The position numbers and the translations under genes are program-made. From contig NC_010676.1 of the NCBI RefSeq assembly GCF_000020125.1, positions 3,472,001 to 3,536,000 of the forward strand: a stretch of DNA of 64,000 nt. Reading direction: 5' to 3'. Shown piece after piece: positions 9,360 through 19,073 of the stretch. The notes under the pieces are model-generated. The model was not told the DNA's origin and made no database searches. It was given only the letters and a program-made list of their open reading frames with translations. This DNA is from Paraburkholderia phytofirmans PsJN (GTDB taxonomy: Bacteria > Pseudomonadota > Gammaproteobacteria > Burkholderiales > Burkholderiaceae). Within the stretch, counting starts at the first letter, position 1. Each line of letters starts with the position of its first letter.

Positions 9360-11348
9360 ATGACACACATCGAACGACCTTTCGACATGACGCGTCTCGA
9401 AGACGAATGGCTGGAAGCGGACGGCTTCGGCGGATTCGCGTCAGGAACCGTGGGCACGCTGCGCACGCGCCGCTATCACGCGCTGCTGCTTACCGCGACA
9501 CGCGCGCCAGGCGGTCGCGTGGTGCTCGTGAACGGTGTGGAGGCGTGGCTCGAAGCGAACAACGGCGCGCGTTATCCGTTGAGCATGCAGCGATACGTGC
9601 CGGACGTTGTCTATCCGGACCTGACCACGAGTCTTGTCTCGTTCGATACGAAGCCGTGGCCAACATGGCGCGTTCAGATCGGTGCGAGTGCTGTATTGAC
9701 TGCTGAGGTGTTCGTCAGCAAAGCGACTCGCGAAACGGTTTTGCGTTGGCGGCTGGAGGAGGGTGCGGGAGTCGATTCCGAAACGAACGCGCTCACGTTG
9801 AAAGTCAGGCCGCTGCTGTCGGGCCGCGACTACCACGCGCTGCACCATGAGAACGCCGCGTTCAACTTCAACGCGCAGACAAGCAGCGACCAGGCCAGCG
9901 TAGATTGGCAACCATACGGCGACTTGCCGGTGATCCATGCCGCGACCAACGGCGTCTACACGCATGCGCCCGACTGGTATCGCAACTTCTGCTACCTCCG
10001 CGAGCGGGAGCGCGGCCTCGACTTCAGCGAGGATCTCGCGACGCCCGGCGTGTTCAGCTTAAATCTCGCCGATGGTGAAGCGGTGATGATTCTCAGCGCA
10101 TCAGGCGCTACTAGCGTGACGCAACCGGCAACCGCAAAAGCGGCGGCCATCCGCGCAACAGAACTCGCACGCATCGAACAACAGCGCCGCGACGCGCTCG
10201 GCTCGCGGTTGCAGCGCTCCGCCGACGCATATGTCGTGTCGCGCAACGAAGGCCGCACGATCCTCGCGGGCTTTCCGTGGTTCACCGACTGGGGCCGCGA
10301 CACCTTCATCGCGATGCGCGGCTTGCTGATCGCCTCGGGCCGCCTCGACGACGCCGAAGCGATCCTGCTCGAATGGTCGGGCACGTTGTCGGAAGGCATG
10401 TTGCCGAATCGCTTTCCCGACTATGGCGATACACCGGAATACAACTCCGTCGACGCATCGTTGTGGTTCATCGTCGCCGTGCACGATTATCTGGCCACGC
10501 GTCACGCGAGCGCTGCAACGCAGCAGCGCCTGCAACAGGCATGCGAAGCCATCCTCACGGGTTATACGAAGGGCACGCGCTTCAACATCCAGGCGTCGGC
10601 CGACGATGGCCTGCTGAGCGCCGGCACACGCGGCGTGCAACTCACGTGGATGGATGCGAAAGTCGGCGACTGGGTGGTCACGCCGCGCATCGGCAAACCG
10701 GTCGAGGTGCAAGCACTTTGGATCAACGCGTTGCGCATTGCAGCAACCTGGAATCCGCAATGGCAGCCGGTCGCCGAGCGGGCGTTGCAAGCGTTTCATG
10801 AACGCTTTGTCGATCCGTCCACGCAAGCGCTGTTCGACAACGTGGACGTCGACCACGTAAAAGGCGCGATAGATCGGGCGATCCGGCCCAATCAGATCTT
10901 TGCTCTGGGCGGCCTGCCGTTTCCCTTGCTCGACGGCGCGGTGGCGCGCGCGGTGCTCGATCAGGTCGAAGCGCAATTGCTTACGCCGCTAGGACTGAGG
11001 ACGCTCGCTCCGTCCGATCCTGCCTATCGTGGACATTACGGCGGGTCTCCACTAGAGCGCGATGGCGCCTATCATCAAGGAACCGTGTGGCCGTGGCTGC
11101 TCGGTCCGTTCGTCGAAGCGTGGCTGCGAGTCAACGGCGGCGCGGCGGATGCCCGCATGCAGGCGAAAACGCGCTTTCTCGATCCGCTCTACGCGCATCT
11201 CGACCACGCCGGTCTCGACCATCTCTCCGAAATCGCCGACGGCGATGCGCCGCACGCGCCCGCCGGCACCCCGTTTCAGGCGTGGTCGCTCGGAGAGTTG
11301 CTGCGCATTGAACACCTGCTTGCCGGGTTGGCGACCGCCGGCGCCTAA
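9360..11348 (+). CDS. Glycogen debranching enzyme family protein (amylo-alpha-1,6-glucosidase)
   Basis: This is a 662-residue protein with two domains: an N-terminal archaeal-type GDE_N domain (DEWLEADGFGGFASGTVGT, RTRRYHALLL) and a C-terminal (alpha/alpha)6 GDE_C glucosidase domain from about residue 270. The catalytic region includes WFTDWGRDTFIAMRGLL and NRFPDYG; AYHQGTVWPWLLGPF marks the far end. The family hydrolyses alpha-1,6 branch points of glycogen-like glucans. It is followed after 51 bp by a GH63-like glucosidase, then zwf and a glucokinase-like gene, consistent with turning stored glucan into glucose 6-phosphate. Confidence 0.92.
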   Translation: MTHIERPFDMTRLEDEWLEADGFGGFASGTVGTLRTRRYHALLLTATRAPGGRVVLVNGVEAWLEANNGARYPLSMQRYVPDVVYPDLTTSLVSFDTKPWPTWRVQIGASAVLTAEVFVSKATRETVLRWRLEEGAGVDSETNALTLKVRPLLSGRDYHALHHENAAFNFNAQTSSDQASVDWQPYGDLPVIHAATNGVYTHAPDWYRNFCYLRERERGLDFSEDLATPGVFSLNLADGEAVMILSASGATSVTQPATAKAAAIRATELARIEQQRRDALGSRLQRSADAYVVSRNEGRTILAGFPWFTDWGRDTFIAMRGLLIASGRLDDAEAILLEWSGTLSEGMLPNRFPDYGDTPEYNSVDASLWFIVAVHDYLATRHASAATQQRLQQACEAILTGYTKGTRFNIQASADDGLLSAGTRGVQLTWMDAKVGDWVVTPRIGKPVEVQALWINALRIAATWNPQWQPVAERALQAFHERFVDPSTQALFDNVDVDHVKGAIDRAIRPNQIFALGGLPFPLLDGAVARAVLDQVEAQLLTPLGLRTLAPSDPAYRGHYGGSPLERDGAYHQGTVWPWLLGPFVEAWLRVNGGAADARMQAKTRFLDPLYAHLDHAGLDHLSEIADGDAPHAPAGTPFQAWSLGELLRIEHLLAGLATAGA

Positions 11349-11399
11349 ACCGCGCTACGATGTGTGTCCCACCGCCAAGCCCGATGCAAGGATGTAGTC

Positions 11400-14207
11400 A
11401 TGCCACCGCTGCGCGCTGCCAATCTGCTCGCCACCATTGAAGGTTCACGGCTGCATTCGGCCGACTGCGCGCATTGGCAGCGCTGGGGGCCGTATCTCAG
11501 CGAGCGGCAATGGGGCACGGTGCGCGAGGATTACAGTCCGGACGGCACTGCCTGGGACTATTTTCCGCACGACCATGCGCGCAGCCGTGCGTATCGCTGG
11601 GGCGAGGACGGCATTGCCGGTTTTGGCGACGACAAACTCAGCTGGTGCGTCTCGCTCGCGCTGTGGAATCGGAAAGACGCGATCCTGAAAGAGCGCCTGT
11701 TCGGTGTCACGAATGCGCAGGGCAATCATGGCGAGGACGTGAAGGAGCTGTACTTCTACGTCGACGGCACGCCGACGCATTCGTATATGCGCATGCTCTA
11801 CAAGTATCCGCACGCCGCCTATCCGTACGACGACCTCGTTCAGGAAAACGCGCGCCGTGGCGGCGACATGCCGGAGTACGAAATTCTCGACACGGGCGTG
11901 TTCGACGATTCGCGCTACTTCGATGTGCAGGTGGAGTACGCCAAACACGCGCCGGACGACATCCTCATGCGCGTGACCATCGAGAATCGCGCGGATCAGG
12001 CGGCCTCGCTCGATGTGCTGCCCCAAATCTGGGCGCGCAATTCGTGGTCTTGGAAGGAGAGCAACGACAAGCCCTCGCTCGTCGCCGGCACGGACCATAA
12101 CGGCGGGGCGCAGGTGGTCGGGCACCAGCATGGGCATGAGCCGATTGTCGTGACGGCCTGGTCGAAAGACGTGCCGCAGGTGACGTGGCTCTTCTGCGAG
12201 AACGACACCAACGTCAAGCGCCTCTTCAACATGGACGGTGCTGGGCCGTTCAAAGACGGCTTCAACGACTATCTGGTGCATGGCGATGAACAGGCGATCC
12301 GCCGCGACACCGGCACTAAGGCCGGCGCGCATGCCGCGATCGAGCTCGAAGCGTATGGACGCGCCGTGGTGTACATGCGCTGGCGTCCGCAGTCGAGTCC
12401 TGACGACGTGCAACTCGATGCCGATGCGATCTTCGCGCGCCGCATCGCCGAGGCCGACGAATTCTATGGCGCGCTGCAACACGAGATCGCCGACCCCGAC
12501 GCGCGGCTCGTGCAGCGTCAGGCGCTCGCCGGCATGCTGTGGTCGAAGCAGTACTACCAGTACGACGTGCAGCGCTGGCTCGAAGGCGATCCGCTTCAGC
12601 CGACGCCGCCCGCCAGTCGCAAACAAGGCCGCAATCGGGACTGGCGGCATCTGTGCAACGCGGACATCGTGTCGATGCCCGACAAGTGGGAATACCCGTG
12701 GTATGCATCATGGGACCTGGCGTTTCATGCGGCCGCGTTCGCGTTGATCGACCCGGCCTTCGCGAAGCGGCAACTGCTGTTGCTGGTGAAAGACCGCTAT
12801 CAGCATCCGAACGGTCAGATTCCCGCCTATGAATGGGCGCTTGGCGACGCCAATCCGCCTGTGCATGCGTGGGCCGCGTGGCGCGTGTATGAAATTGACC
12901 GCGCGCTCACCGGCAAGGCGGATCGCGATTTTCTGGAACTTGTCTTCCATAAGCTACTGCTGAATTTCTCGTGGTGGGTGAATCGCAAGGACGCCGACGG
13001 CCACAATATTTTTCAGGGCGGCTTTCTCGGGCTGGATAACGTCGGGATTTTCGACCGCTCATCGCCGTTGCCTACCGGCGGGCACATCGATCAGTCCGAC
13101 GGCACGGCCTGGATGGCCGCGTACGCGCTCGACCTGATGCGTATCGCGCTCGAACTCGCGTACGCCAATCATGTGTTCGTCGACATTGGCGTTAAGTTCT
13201 TCGAGCACTTTCTGTATATCGCCGAGGCGGTGAGTTGCGACGACGGCTGCGAAACCGGTCTCTGGGACAACGAGGACGAGTTCTTCTACGACAAGCTGCA
13301 TCTGCCGGACGGGAGCAGCATTCCTATGCGGCTGCGTTCGATCGTGGGGCTGATTCCCCTATTCGCGGTGCACGTGCTCGAAGAGCGTCTGCACGGCGGC
13401 TTGCCGGGTCTGCGCGAACGGCTGGTCTGGTTCCTCGAGCATCGCCCCGATCTGGCGAAGCTGGTCTCGCGCTGGAACGAGCCGGGCAAAGGCAATGCGC
13501 TACTGCTCTCGCTATTGCGCGGGCATCGCATGAAAGCGTTGTTGCGCCGCGCGCTCGACGAAAGTGAATTCCTGTCCGATCATGGCGTGCGGGCGCTGTC
13601 GCAATACCATCGCGATCATCCGTTCGTGTTCAACCACAACGGCGACAGTTTTACCGTCAAATACTTGCCGGCCGAATCCGATACGCGTGTGTTCGGCGGC
13701 AATTCGAACTGGCGCGGTCCGATATGGATGCCGGTGAACTATCTGCTGATCGAATCGCTATACGAATTTCACCGCTATTACGGCGACGATTTCAAAGTCG
13801 AGTATCCGACTGGTTCGGGCGAGAAGTTCTCTCTGAGCCAGATTGCAGACGAACTGGCGCGCCGCTGCACCACGCTGTTTCTGAAGAACAAGGACGGCGA
13901 GCGTCCGGTAATGGGCGCTTACCCGCAATTGCAGGCCGATCCGCGTTCACGCGACCTGATCCTGTTCCACGAGTATTTCCACGGCGATAACGGGCGCGGC
14001 GTGGGCGCTTCGCATCAGACCGGCTGGACCGGGCTGGTTGCGTTGCTGTTGCAGCCGCGCGCGATGAGCGCGTCGGGCAACGTGCCGCTGGCGGGCGAAA
14101 CGGATCAGGCGCCGATTCCGACGTCGCCTTCGGCGCAAGCCGCGGCGCCCGCATGCCCGGTCGAGGCGGCGCCGGCTGCCGAACCGGCGCATGCGTCGGC
14201 GAAGTAG
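11400..14207 (+). CDS. GH63-like glucosidase (MGH1-type glycoside hydrolase)
   Basis: This is a 935-residue cytosolic protein with no signal peptide. WGPYLSERQWGTVREDYSPDG at the N-terminus, EYPWYASWDLAFH in the middle and a C-terminal (alpha/alpha)6 barrel with FLGLDNVGIFDRS, QSDGTAWMA and FGGNSNWRGPIWMPVNYLL match bacterial proteins annotated as glucosidase/GH63. Substrates of bacterial members are mostly short alpha-glucosides, glucosylglycerate or mannosylglycerate; I cannot choose between them. The start at 11400 has AAGGA upstream. The C-terminal 40 residues are an Ala/Pro-rich tail. Confidence 0.88.
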   Translation: MPPLRAANLLATIEGSRLHSADCAHWQRWGPYLSERQWGTVREDYSPDGTAWDYFPHDHARSRAYRWGEDGIAGFGDDKLSWCVSLALWNRKDAILKERLFGVTNAQGNHGEDVKELYFYVDGTPTHSYMRMLYKYPHAAYPYDDLVQENARRGGDMPEYEILDTGVFDDSRYFDVQVEYAKHAPDDILMRVTIENRADQAASLDVLPQIWARNSWSWKESNDKPSLVAGTDHNGGAQVVGHQHGHEPIVVTAWSKDVPQVTWLFCENDTNVKRLFNMDGAGPFKDGFNDYLVHGDEQAIRRDTGTKAGAHAAIELEAYGRAVVYMRWRPQSSPDDVQLDADAIFARRIAEADEFYGALQHEIADPDARLVQRQALAGMLWSKQYYQYDVQRWLEGDPLQPTPPASRKQGRNRDWRHLCNADIVSMPDKWEYPWYASWDLAFHAAAFALIDPAFAKRQLLLLVKDRYQHPNGQIPAYEWALGDANPPVHAWAAWRVYEIDRALTGKADRDFLELVFHKLLLNFSWWVNRKDADGHNIFQGGFLGLDNVGIFDRSSPLPTGGHIDQSDGTAWMAAYALDLMRIALELAYANHVFVDIGVKFFEHFLYIAEAVSCDDGCETGLWDNEDEFFYDKLHLPDGSSIPMRLRSIVGLIPLFAVHVLEERLHGGLPGLRERLVWFLEHRPDLAKLVSRWNEPGKGNALLLSLLRGHRMKALLRRALDESEFLSDHGVRALSQYHRDHPFVFNHNGDSFTVKYLPAESDTRVFGGNSNWRGPIWMPVNYLLIESLYEFHRYYGDDFKVEYPTGSGEKFSLSQIADELARRCTTLFLKNKDGERPVMGAYPQLQADPRSRDLILFHEYFHGDNGRGVGASHQTGWTGLVALLLQPRAMSASGNVPLAGETDQAPIPTSPSAQAAAPACPVEAAPAAEPAHASAK

Positions 14208-14379
14208 CGCGCGGCGGCGGCACGTGCGAGTGAGGTGCGGCGAGCTTAGGTGAGGTTACACAAGCCATACAACGTCGCAAGGTGAGCAGGTTGCGTGGCC
14301 GTTTTTGAACTGTGTGGGTTCAAGCGTGGTCTTTCATGTATCACCACGTCCGTTCCATTGGTTTCCAAAAGTGAATCCC

Positions 14380-15987
14380 ATGTCGACTACACCGAATACC
14401 CCAGCAGCCGATCGTCCCGCCGCCAGTCAACCGCCGAGCTGCAAAGTCAGCGCGAGCCCGCAGGAAGCGCCGGCCTCGCCGCCCGGCAAGCGGCCCGCGC
14501 CGCCGTGCACGCTGGTGATCTTCGGCGCCGGCGGAGACCTGACCAAGCGGTTGCTGATGCCGGCGCTGTACAACCTCGCGGTGGATGGCCTGCTCGACGA
14601 TGGAATGAAAATCATCGGCGTGAATCATGGCGAACGCGAGACGAGCGCGTGGCGCGAAGATCTGCACAAGTCGCTCGAACAGTTCGCTGCCGACAAGGCC
14701 AGCACCTTTCACGCCGGCAAGCTCGACGACAAGGCGTGGGACTGGGTCGCGCAACGCCTCGAATACATGGCCGGTGAATTCGAAACCGACGATACTTTCA
14801 CGAAGCTCAAGCAAAAGCTCGAACAGACGCCGGGCGGCAACGTGATCTTCTATCTCGCGGTCAGTTCGCGCTTCTTCAAACCGATCGTCGAGCATCTCGG
14901 CAAGGCGGGTCTGCTGAAAGAGGGCGACGGCGGCGGCTTCCGCCGGATCGTGATCGAGAAACCGTTCGGCACCGATCTCGCTTCGGCCAAAGACCTGAAC
15001 GCGCACATCCTGTCGTATGCAAAAGAAGAGCAGGTGTATCGCATCGATCACTTTCTCGGCAAGGACACCGTACAGAGCATTCTCGCGGTGCGCTTCGCCA
15101 ACGCGCTGTTCGAACCCGTGTGGCGGCGCGAATATATCGACTGCGTGCAGATCACGGCGGCGGAAACCATCGGCGTGGAAGGGCGCGGCAAGTTCTACGA
15201 ACAGACCGGCGCGTTCCGCGACATGGTCCCGAACCACCTGTTCCAGTTGCTCGGCATGGTCGCCATGGAACCGCCCAATTCGTTCGACGCCGAAGCCGTG
15301 CGCGACAAGAAGGCCGAAATCTTTGACGCGATCAAGCCGTTGACGCCGGACGACGTCGTGTTCGGTCAATACCAAAAGGGGCCGGCCGGCATCGGCTACC
15401 TCGAAGAGCCGGACGTCGCACCGAACAGCACGACGGAAACCTACGCCGCGGCGCGCGTGTTCGTCGAGAACTGGCGCTGGGCCGGCGTGCCGTTCTATCT
15501 GCGCACCGGCAAACGCCTGGCCGCGCGTCGCACGGAAATCTCGGTGCAACTGAAGCCGGTGCCGTTCCGCCTGTTCCGCGACACACCCGTCGACGCGCTC
15601 ACGCCGAACGTGCTGACCTTGCGTATCGATCCGGCGCACGGTACGAGCTTCGACTTCAATGTGAAAACGCCGGGGCCGGTCATGCAGATCGGCGCGGTGC
15701 AGTCGTCGTTCGACTATGGCGACTTCTTCGCGGAACGCGCCAACGTCGGTTATGAAACCTTGCTCTACGATTGCATGCTCGGCGACGAGACGCTGTTTCA
15801 GCGCGCCGACAGCATTGAAACGAGCTGGTGTGCGGTGGATGACGTGCTGCATCCGAAAACCGGCGGCGCGGTGCCGGTGCATGGCTATGCGGCCGGCAGC
15901 GAAGGCCCCGCGGAAGCCGACGCGCTATTGGCGCGCGACGGTCACGCATGGCGGCCATTGAAACGGGATGCTGTGCAGAAGAAGTAA
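14380..15987 (+). CDS. zwf: Glucose-6-phosphate 1-dehydrogenase
   Basis: This enzyme oxidises glucose 6-phosphate to 6-phosphogluconolactone with NADP+ or NAD+, the entry to the pentose-phosphate and Entner-Doudoroff routes. The dinucleotide motif GAGGDLTKR sits at residues 49-57 and the substrate-site signature RIDHFLGK at 221-228 with the catalytic base most likely in this region. EKPFGTDLASA and FYLRTGKRL are also family-typical. At 535 residues it is about 45 longer than usual because of a Pro/Ala-rich N-terminal extension before residue 42. The Shine-Dalgarno is weak, so a start nearer the domain is possible. Confidence 0.95.
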   Translation: MSTTPNTPAADRPAASQPPSCKVSASPQEAPASPPGKRPAPPCTLVIFGAGGDLTKRLLMPALYNLAVDGLLDDGMKIIGVNHGERETSAWREDLHKSLEQFAADKASTFHAGKLDDKAWDWVAQRLEYMAGEFETDDTFTKLKQKLEQTPGGNVIFYLAVSSRFFKPIVEHLGKAGLLKEGDGGGFRRIVIEKPFGTDLASAKDLNAHILSYAKEEQVYRIDHFLGKDTVQSILAVRFANALFEPVWRREYIDCVQITAAETIGVEGRGKFYEQTGAFRDMVPNHLFQLLGMVAMEPPNSFDAEAVRDKKAEIFDAIKPLTPDDVVFGQYQKGPAGIGYLEEPDVAPNSTTETYAAARVFVENWRWAGVPFYLRTGKRLAARRTEISVQLKPVPFRLFRDTPVDALTPNVLTLRIDPAHGTSFDFNVKTPGPVMQIGAVQSSFDYGDFFAERANVGYETLLYDCMLGDETLFQRADSIETSWCAVDDVLHPKTGGAVPVHGYAAGSEGPAEADALLARDGHAWRPLKRDAVQKK

Positions 15988-16025
15988 TTCAACGACGAGT
16001 CGCACCAACACAATCGGGGGACACC

Positions 16026-16982
16026 GTGGTGACACGCAAGACGACACGTAAGGCGGCGACGAAGACGCCGGGTAAGACGGCAAGCAAAGCGCCAGCGAAT
16101 GCGGCGCTTAAACGGTCAAATAAGCCGTCAACTAAGCTGTCAACTGAGCCGTCAACTGAGCCGTCAACTGAGCCGTCAACTGAGCCGTCAACTACGCCGA
16201 GAGTGACAAGCAGCACCGAGCGGATTCTGGCGATCGACGTCGGCGGCACGGGTTTGAAAGCCGCGATCATCGACGCGGACGGCAACATGAAAACCGAGCG
16301 TTTGCGGGTGGCGACGCCGCATCCGTGCACGCCGGATCAACTCGTGGACGCGCTGGCGAAGCTGGTTGCACCGCTTGTCGAACAGGACCCGCCTACGCTG
16401 ATGTCGATCGGCTTTCCGGGCGTGGTGCGCAACAACCGCATTCTGACCGCGCCGCATTTCGGCGTGGAAGGCTGGCATGACATTCCGCTCGCCGATTCGC
16501 TGGCGCAGCGCTTGGGCGGCCTGCCGGTGCGCATGATCAACGACGCCGAGATGCAGGGCTTCGCCGCGATCGAAGGACAAGGCCTTGAATTCGTGCTGAC
16601 GCTCGGCACGGGCGCGGGCACGGCGATGTTCCGCGACGGCGAGTTGATGCCTCATCTGGAACTGGCGCATCACCCCGTCAGCAAGAAAGGCGTGGCGTAC
16701 GACGAATACATCGGCGACGCGGCGCGTGAAAAAGCCGGGAATAAACGCTGGAATCGGCGCGTTGAGAAGGTGATCGGGATTCTGAGTACGCTCGTGAACT
16801 ACGACAAGCTGTGGATCGGCGGCGGCAACGCGGCGCGCCTCAAGTTCGATCTGCCGGCGAACGTCGCCACCGTTTCGAACGATGCAGGCATCGAAGGCGG
16901 CGCGCGCCTATGGCATCCGAGATCCGTGCGCGAAACGCGGCAACTGCCGGAAGCGAATGAGCGGACGGGCCGCTTCAAGTGA
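16026..16982 (+). CDS. ppgK: ROK-family kinase, polyphosphate glucokinase-like
   Basis: This is a ROK sugar kinase of about 318 residues. The phosphate-binding loop AIDVGGTGLKAAI lies near residue 70 and LGTGAGTAMFRDGELMPHLEL is the second phosphate/sugar motif; YDEYIGDAAREKAGNKRWNRRV resembles polyphosphate glucokinases, which phosphorylate glucose with polyphosphate or ATP. I chose the GTG pair at 16026/16029 behind GGGGG; no ATG is available near there. The first 60 residues are a Lys/Ala/Thr/Ser-rich, probably disordered tail with TEPS tandem repeats. Together with the two upstream glucosidases and zwf, it would channel free glucose into central metabolism. Confidence 0.82.
   Translation: MVTRKTTRKAATKTPGKTASKAPANAALKRSNKPSTKLSTEPSTEPSTEPSTEPSTTPRVTSSTERILAIDVGGTGLKAAIIDADGNMKTERLRVATPHPCTPDQLVDALAKLVAPLVEQDPPTLMSIGFPGVVRNNRILTAPHFGVEGWHDIPLADSLAQRLGGLPVRMINDAEMQGFAAIEGQGLEFVLTLGTGAGTAMFRDGELMPHLELAHHPVSKKGVAYDEYIGDAAREKAGNKRWNRRVEKVIGILSTLVNYDKLWIGGGNAARLKFDLPANVATVSNDAGIEGGARLWHPRSVRETRQLPEANERTGRFK
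16124..16192. repeat. 12-bp tandem repeat inside the kinase N-terminus
   Basis: The unit GAGCCGTCAACT recurs about five times with single-base variants (AAGCCGTCAACT, AAGCTGTCAACT) at the edges, encoding repeated Thr-Glu-Pro-Ser. Multiples of three keep the frame, so copy-number change would alter only the length of a disordered linker. Confidence 0.85.
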
Positions 16983-17021
16983 TGTTGGACTACCGCTGAA
17001 CCCTGGCCGGAGTCAGAAACG

Positions 17022-17591
17022 ATGATTGGCAGCTATCGCTTCGGCGTCGCACGACGCCTGTTACCGGTCGGTGTGTCCGCCGCGCTGGCGCTTGCCGCGG
17101 TGCATGTCGTGGCGGCAGAAGTTTTCGTGGTGTCGTCGCCGGGACTGGCCGACGGCGGCACGCTGGATTCGAGCCACGCGGCGAGCGCGAACAATTGCGG
17201 CGGCGGCAATGTATCGCCGGCCCTGCAATGGCGCAACGCGCCCGCCGGCACGAAGAGTTATGCGGTGACCCTTTTCGACCCCGACGGCGCGAAGGGTCTG
17301 GGAATCGTGCACTGGGTGCTATATGGCGTCGCGCCATCGACGACGTCGCTCGACGCCGGCGCCAGCCAGCCGCCCGGCAGCGTCGCCGGCACAAATCGGA
17401 CGGGCGGCACGGGCTATTACGGACCCTGCCCGCCGGTGGGCGACAATCCGCATCACTACGTTGCGCAAGTCTATGCGCTCGATCTGCCGCCGGATGCATT
17501 GCCGCCAGGTTTGACGCGGGACGCGTTGTTCGCCGCAATCAAGGATCACGTGATTGCGGCAACGAGCACGGTGCTGCGTTACGGGCGATGA
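17022..17591 (+). CDS. YbhB/YbcL-type PEBP-family protein, exported
   Basis: This is a 189-residue Raf-kinase-inhibitor-like/phosphatidylethanolamine-binding protein. A signal peptide (residues about 1-31, hydrophobic ALALAAVHVVAA) precedes the PEBP core. Family motifs VSPALQWRNAPAGTKSYAVTLFDPD, HWVLYGV and YGPCPPVGDNPHHY are clear. The bacterial role of these proteins is poorly defined. It is 39 bp after the kinase gene on the same strand. Confidence 0.9.
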   Translation: MIGSYRFGVARRLLPVGVSAALALAAVHVVAAEVFVVSSPGLADGGTLDSSHAASANNCGGGNVSPALQWRNAPAGTKSYAVTLFDPDGAKGLGIVHWVLYGVAPSTTSLDAGASQPPGSVAGTNRTGGTGYYGPCPPVGDNPHHYVAQVYALDLPPDALPPGLTRDALFAAIKDHVIAATSTVLRYGR

Positions 17592-17624
17592 ACGCTGCGG
17601 CCTTCACCGCCCGGTTGAACAAGC

Positions 17625-18620
17625 TCATCGCGCCGCGTCGCCCCAGCGATATTCCACACTCGCTTCGTCGAGCTGCGTCTTGATTTGTTCGTCGAGCACG
17701 AGTTCGGACGCCGCGAGCGTGTCGCTCAATTGCTCGACGCGGCTCGCGCCGATAATCGCAGACGTGACGAGCGGATTGGCCAGCACCCAGGCGAGCGAAA
17801 CCCGCGTCAACGATTCGCCGGTCGGCGCAACGATCGTTTTCAATTGCTCGATGGTCTCGAACTCGCGTTTGTGCCAGTACCGTTGCTGATACATCGCGCC
17901 GGCCTTGCCGACGGTTTCGGTGAACCGGCCGGACGTGGGCGCCGAGTCTAGTTGATGCTTGCCCGTGAGCAGGCCGCCCGCGAGCGGGTTGTACGGCATC
18001 ACGGCCAATTGCTCTTCGGCGGCGAGCGGCAACAATTCACGCTCGATCTGGCGGAACAGCAAGTTATAGCGAGGCTGCACGGAGACGAAGCGCGCCACGC
18101 GCAGCACATCGGCACGGCCCAACGCGCGCGCCAGCCGATACGCGAGAAAGTTCGACACGCCGATATAGCGCGCCTTGCCTGAGCGGACGATCACGTCGAG
18201 CGCCTCGAGCGTTTCGTCTAGCGGCGTATTCGCGTCGTCGGAGTGGAGCTGGTAGAGATCCACGTAATCCGTGCCGAGGCGTTGCAGCGAGGCGTCGATC
18301 GCATCCAGCAGATGTTTGCGCGACGCGCCTTGATCCCACGCGGACGGCCCCATCTTGCCCACCGCTTTGGTCGCCAGAATGAAGCGCTCGCGTTTGCCCT
18401 TCAGCCATTGCCCGACGATCTCTTCCGTGCGGCCGGCGAGGTTTTCCGTGCCGCCGAGCGGATACACGTTGGCCGTGTCGATGAAGTTCACGCCGGCATC
18501 TGCCGCCGTGTCGAGAATGCGATGCGAGGCATCTTCTTCGGTCTGCAGGCCGAAAGTCATCGTGCCGAGACATAGGCGCGACACGGTCAGGCCGGTACGG
18601 CCGAATTTGCGGTATTGCAT
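17625..18620 (-). CDS. Aldo/keto reductase
   Basis: This is a 331-residue aldo/keto reductase of the AKR TIM-barrel superfamily. The catalytic tetrad region is visible: FIDTANVYPLG near the N-terminus (Asp and Tyr), ATKAVGKMG (Lys) and YQLHSDD (His). GASRVEQL near the C-terminus is the usual NADPH adenine-binding motif. It reduces carbonyls with NADPH; the substrate is unknown. It converges on the PEBP gene with 33 bp between them. Confidence 0.92.
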   Translation of the reverse strand: MQYRKFGRTGLTVSRLCLGTMTFGLQTEEDASHRILDTAADAGVNFIDTANVYPLGGTENLAGRTEEIVGQWLKGKRERFILATKAVGKMGPSAWDQGASRKHLLDAIDASLQRLGTDYVDLYQLHSDDANTPLDETLEALDVIVRSGKARYIGVSNFLAYRLARALGRADVLRVARFVSVQPRYNLLFRQIERELLPLAAEEQLAVMPYNPLAGGLLTGKHQLDSAPTSGRFTETVGKAGAMYQQRYWHKREFETIEQLKTIVAPTGESLTRVSLAWVLANPLVTSAIIGASRVEQLSDTLAASELVLDEQIKTQLDEASVEYRWGDAAR

Positions 18621-19073
18621 GTCAACTCCGGGGATGAACGGAACAGTTCGATAAGCAGTGTTGCAAAAAGGATAAACCGAGTCGGGATTGAGTGCTGGCC
18701 GCAGATGCGGCCAATTGTTATTTAATTGAAAGCTTTCTGGCGGCGTCTTTTTGACTTTCGGTGTTGAAAGCCTTTCCTTTCAACGCCCTTAATATTACAA
18801 ATGCGTAAGAAAGTGTCGTCAGAGCGCCCTTGAAAATTACAAAGTGCCTACATACGTAAGAAACAAAAACAATTCTGTTACTAGGGGTAAGCAATATCGC
18901 GATTGATGCGGTTTTATGCGTGTGGAATGATAGCGATTCTCATTTAACCACCAGCCAGCCATCCCGTCGTCGGTGCCTTTGCGCACGAGACCGGCAGCCA
19001 GCCAATTGCGACTTTGCCGTCGTTCGATCTCAGACATGCGAATCCGGCAAACGCATCTCCGACGGGAATTCCC
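18621..19073. other. AT-richer intergenic region between aldo/keto reductase and TonB receptor
   Basis: About 450 bp without a credible gene and with clearly lower G+C than the surroundings. It carries the divergent promoters of the reductase and of the iron receptor. The only element I can name is the Fur-type site at 18926. GC-poor runs such as those near 18720-18860 may be promoter or H-NS-like silencing targets, which is not shown. Confidence 0.6.
18926..18945 (+). promoter_or_regulatory. Putative Fur box upstream of the TonB receptor
   Basis: AATGATAGCGATTCTCATTT matches the Fur consensus repeat (GATAATGATAATCATTATC) in most positions and forms an imperfect palindrome ATGA...TCAT. It lies about 130 bp upstream of a TonB-dependent siderophore receptor gene, where iron-repressed operators are expected. 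Confidence 0.7.

Noticed and set aside
14341..15882. 513-codon frame antisense to zwf
   Set aside because: Shadow of zwf; His/Arg/Val-rich and without motifs.
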